NCBI GenBank assembly: GCA_001632425.1
Contig: KV425623.1
Span: 11,555-75,554, forward strand
DNA: 64,000 bases
Direction: 5' to 3'
DNA from: Neolentinus lepideus HHB14362 ss-1
Lineage: Eukaryota > Basidiomycota > Agaricomycetes > Gloeophyllales > Gloeophyllaceae
The first letter of the stretch is position 1, and each line of letters opens with the position of its first letter. Both the position numbers and the translations under genes were made by a program. The notes beneath the pieces are model-generated. The model saw only the letters and a program-made list of their open reading frames with translations, ran no database searches and was not told the DNA's origin. Positions 63,440 to 64,000 of the stretch are shown piece after piece.

Positions 63440-64000
63440 TTGAATTTTGCTCCTGGGATTAGTAGCGTCAAGGGCGAGCAGCAAGTCGAACTTGAGATCT
63501 ATCCGTCACCGCCAATTCCTGTCCTTGTGGACCGCTTGCTCCTGTTCTTGATATGCTCAGTGACGACTCTCGGCGATAATTTCCGTCACCTTCCTAATCC
63601 AAGAATTTTGCATCGGCATGGGGAGCGCGCTGAGTTCAGTGTTTTATCGGAACTATCCGCGCTCCCTGACGTGCGCAAGAAGTATCTTCGCTGGCTTGAG
63701 TTGTTCTTGTGCCGTGTGGCTGCCTTGCGATATTTATCTCTGCGGAGGGGCGGTGGATGCGATTACATCCTCCTTTTCTTGTCCTGCGACACCACGCCTC
63801 CAAGCTATCGCATACAGAGTACCTCAGGATATCTGCGTACAGCGACGCTGATCAAGCCTCTGTCAGCGCATTCACAGAGGCCTTGACCCACCTCACGACT
63901 ATCCAGTGTCTCGGTTTGGATTTCTACTTCGGAGGTGAGGCGACCCCACCGTTTGTCTACGGCAAATCCTATACCAACGGACTCCTGTTTGTGCGTGGGG
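63440..64000 (+). CDS. Unresolved partial gene at the right edge
   Basis: The frame from 63440 contains SVLSELSALPDVRKKYLRWL and VAALRYLSLRR. From about 63770 another frame gives HTEYLRISAYSDADQ, LTHLTTIQCLGLDFYFGG and SYTNGLLFVRG, still open at the window end. The two could be joined by an intron that I cannot place. Short Leu-spaced segments of this kind occur in Agaricomycete F-box/LRR-like proteins, but I cannot claim that family. No convincing start Met is visible: the 63440 frame opens with TTG. Direction and coding status are tentative. Confidence 0.25.

Overview
The window is nuclear DNA of a filamentous basidiomycete, most likely an Agaricomycete. Genes lie close together on both strands. 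Nearly every one is split by many introns of about 45-70 bases with GT..AG ends and CTRAY-type branch sites. The proteins match fungal families, and several are of Agaricomycete type. I see no rRNA, tRNA, CRISPR array or complete transposon. CDS coordinates are genomic spans from start codon to stop codon and include introns. I inferred splice sites by eye from reading frame, splice consensus and family conservation.

Layout. 1-1.0 kb: no recognisable gene. 1.0-11 kb: divergent spliceosomal pair YJU2/CWC16 (-) and DHX35 (+), a LigB-type extradiol dioxygenase (+) and a BLM/Sgs1-type RecQ helicase (-). 11.5-20.6 kb: an RGG-box protein (-) divergent from phosphoglycerate kinase (+), an ADP-ribose pyrophosphatase (-), DDX41 (+), a Rho GTPase (+) and the GPI-mannosyltransferase subunit PBN1/PIG-X (-). 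20.9-34 kb: the end-resection factor Ctp1/CtIP/Sae2 (-), SDA1 (+), a very long Pom1-like DYRK kinase (-) and a short Zn2Cys6 factor (+). The 3' half of that last gene lies in a 594-base stretch without a single CpG. 34.5-40.7 kb: an MLKL-like pseudokinase (-) divergent from a large secreted alpha/beta hydrolase (+). 40.9-53.8 kb: NOT1, scaffold of CCR4-NOT (-), a sugar-porter-type MFS transporter (-) and the dynein adaptor HOOK (+). 54.1-64 kb: a probably decaying P-loop NTPase (-), a GPI-anchored GH13 amylase (+), the checkpoint clamp subunit RAD1 (+), the flippase subunit CDC50/LEM3 (-) and an unresolved partial gene at the right edge.

Most of the window is conserved housekeeping: RNA processing (YJU2, DHX35, DDX41, NOT1, SDA1), genome maintenance (RecQ, Ctp1, RAD1), and trafficking, polarity and membrane functions (HOOK, Rho, DYRK, CDC50, PBN1). 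The accessory material is at 34-40 kb and 54-57 kb. The most interesting object is the gene at 34.5-36.9 kb. Its N-terminal helices resemble the MLKL executioner domain, and they are joined to a tyrosine-kinase-like domain whose catalytic Asp is Asn. This is the architecture of a necroptosis effector, in a fungus. Its catalytic loop is completed by an 8-base microexon. Other unusual points are a 14-base microexon and a probable alternative mitochondrial start in the Nudix gene, and the CpG-free stretch over the Zn2Cys6 gene.
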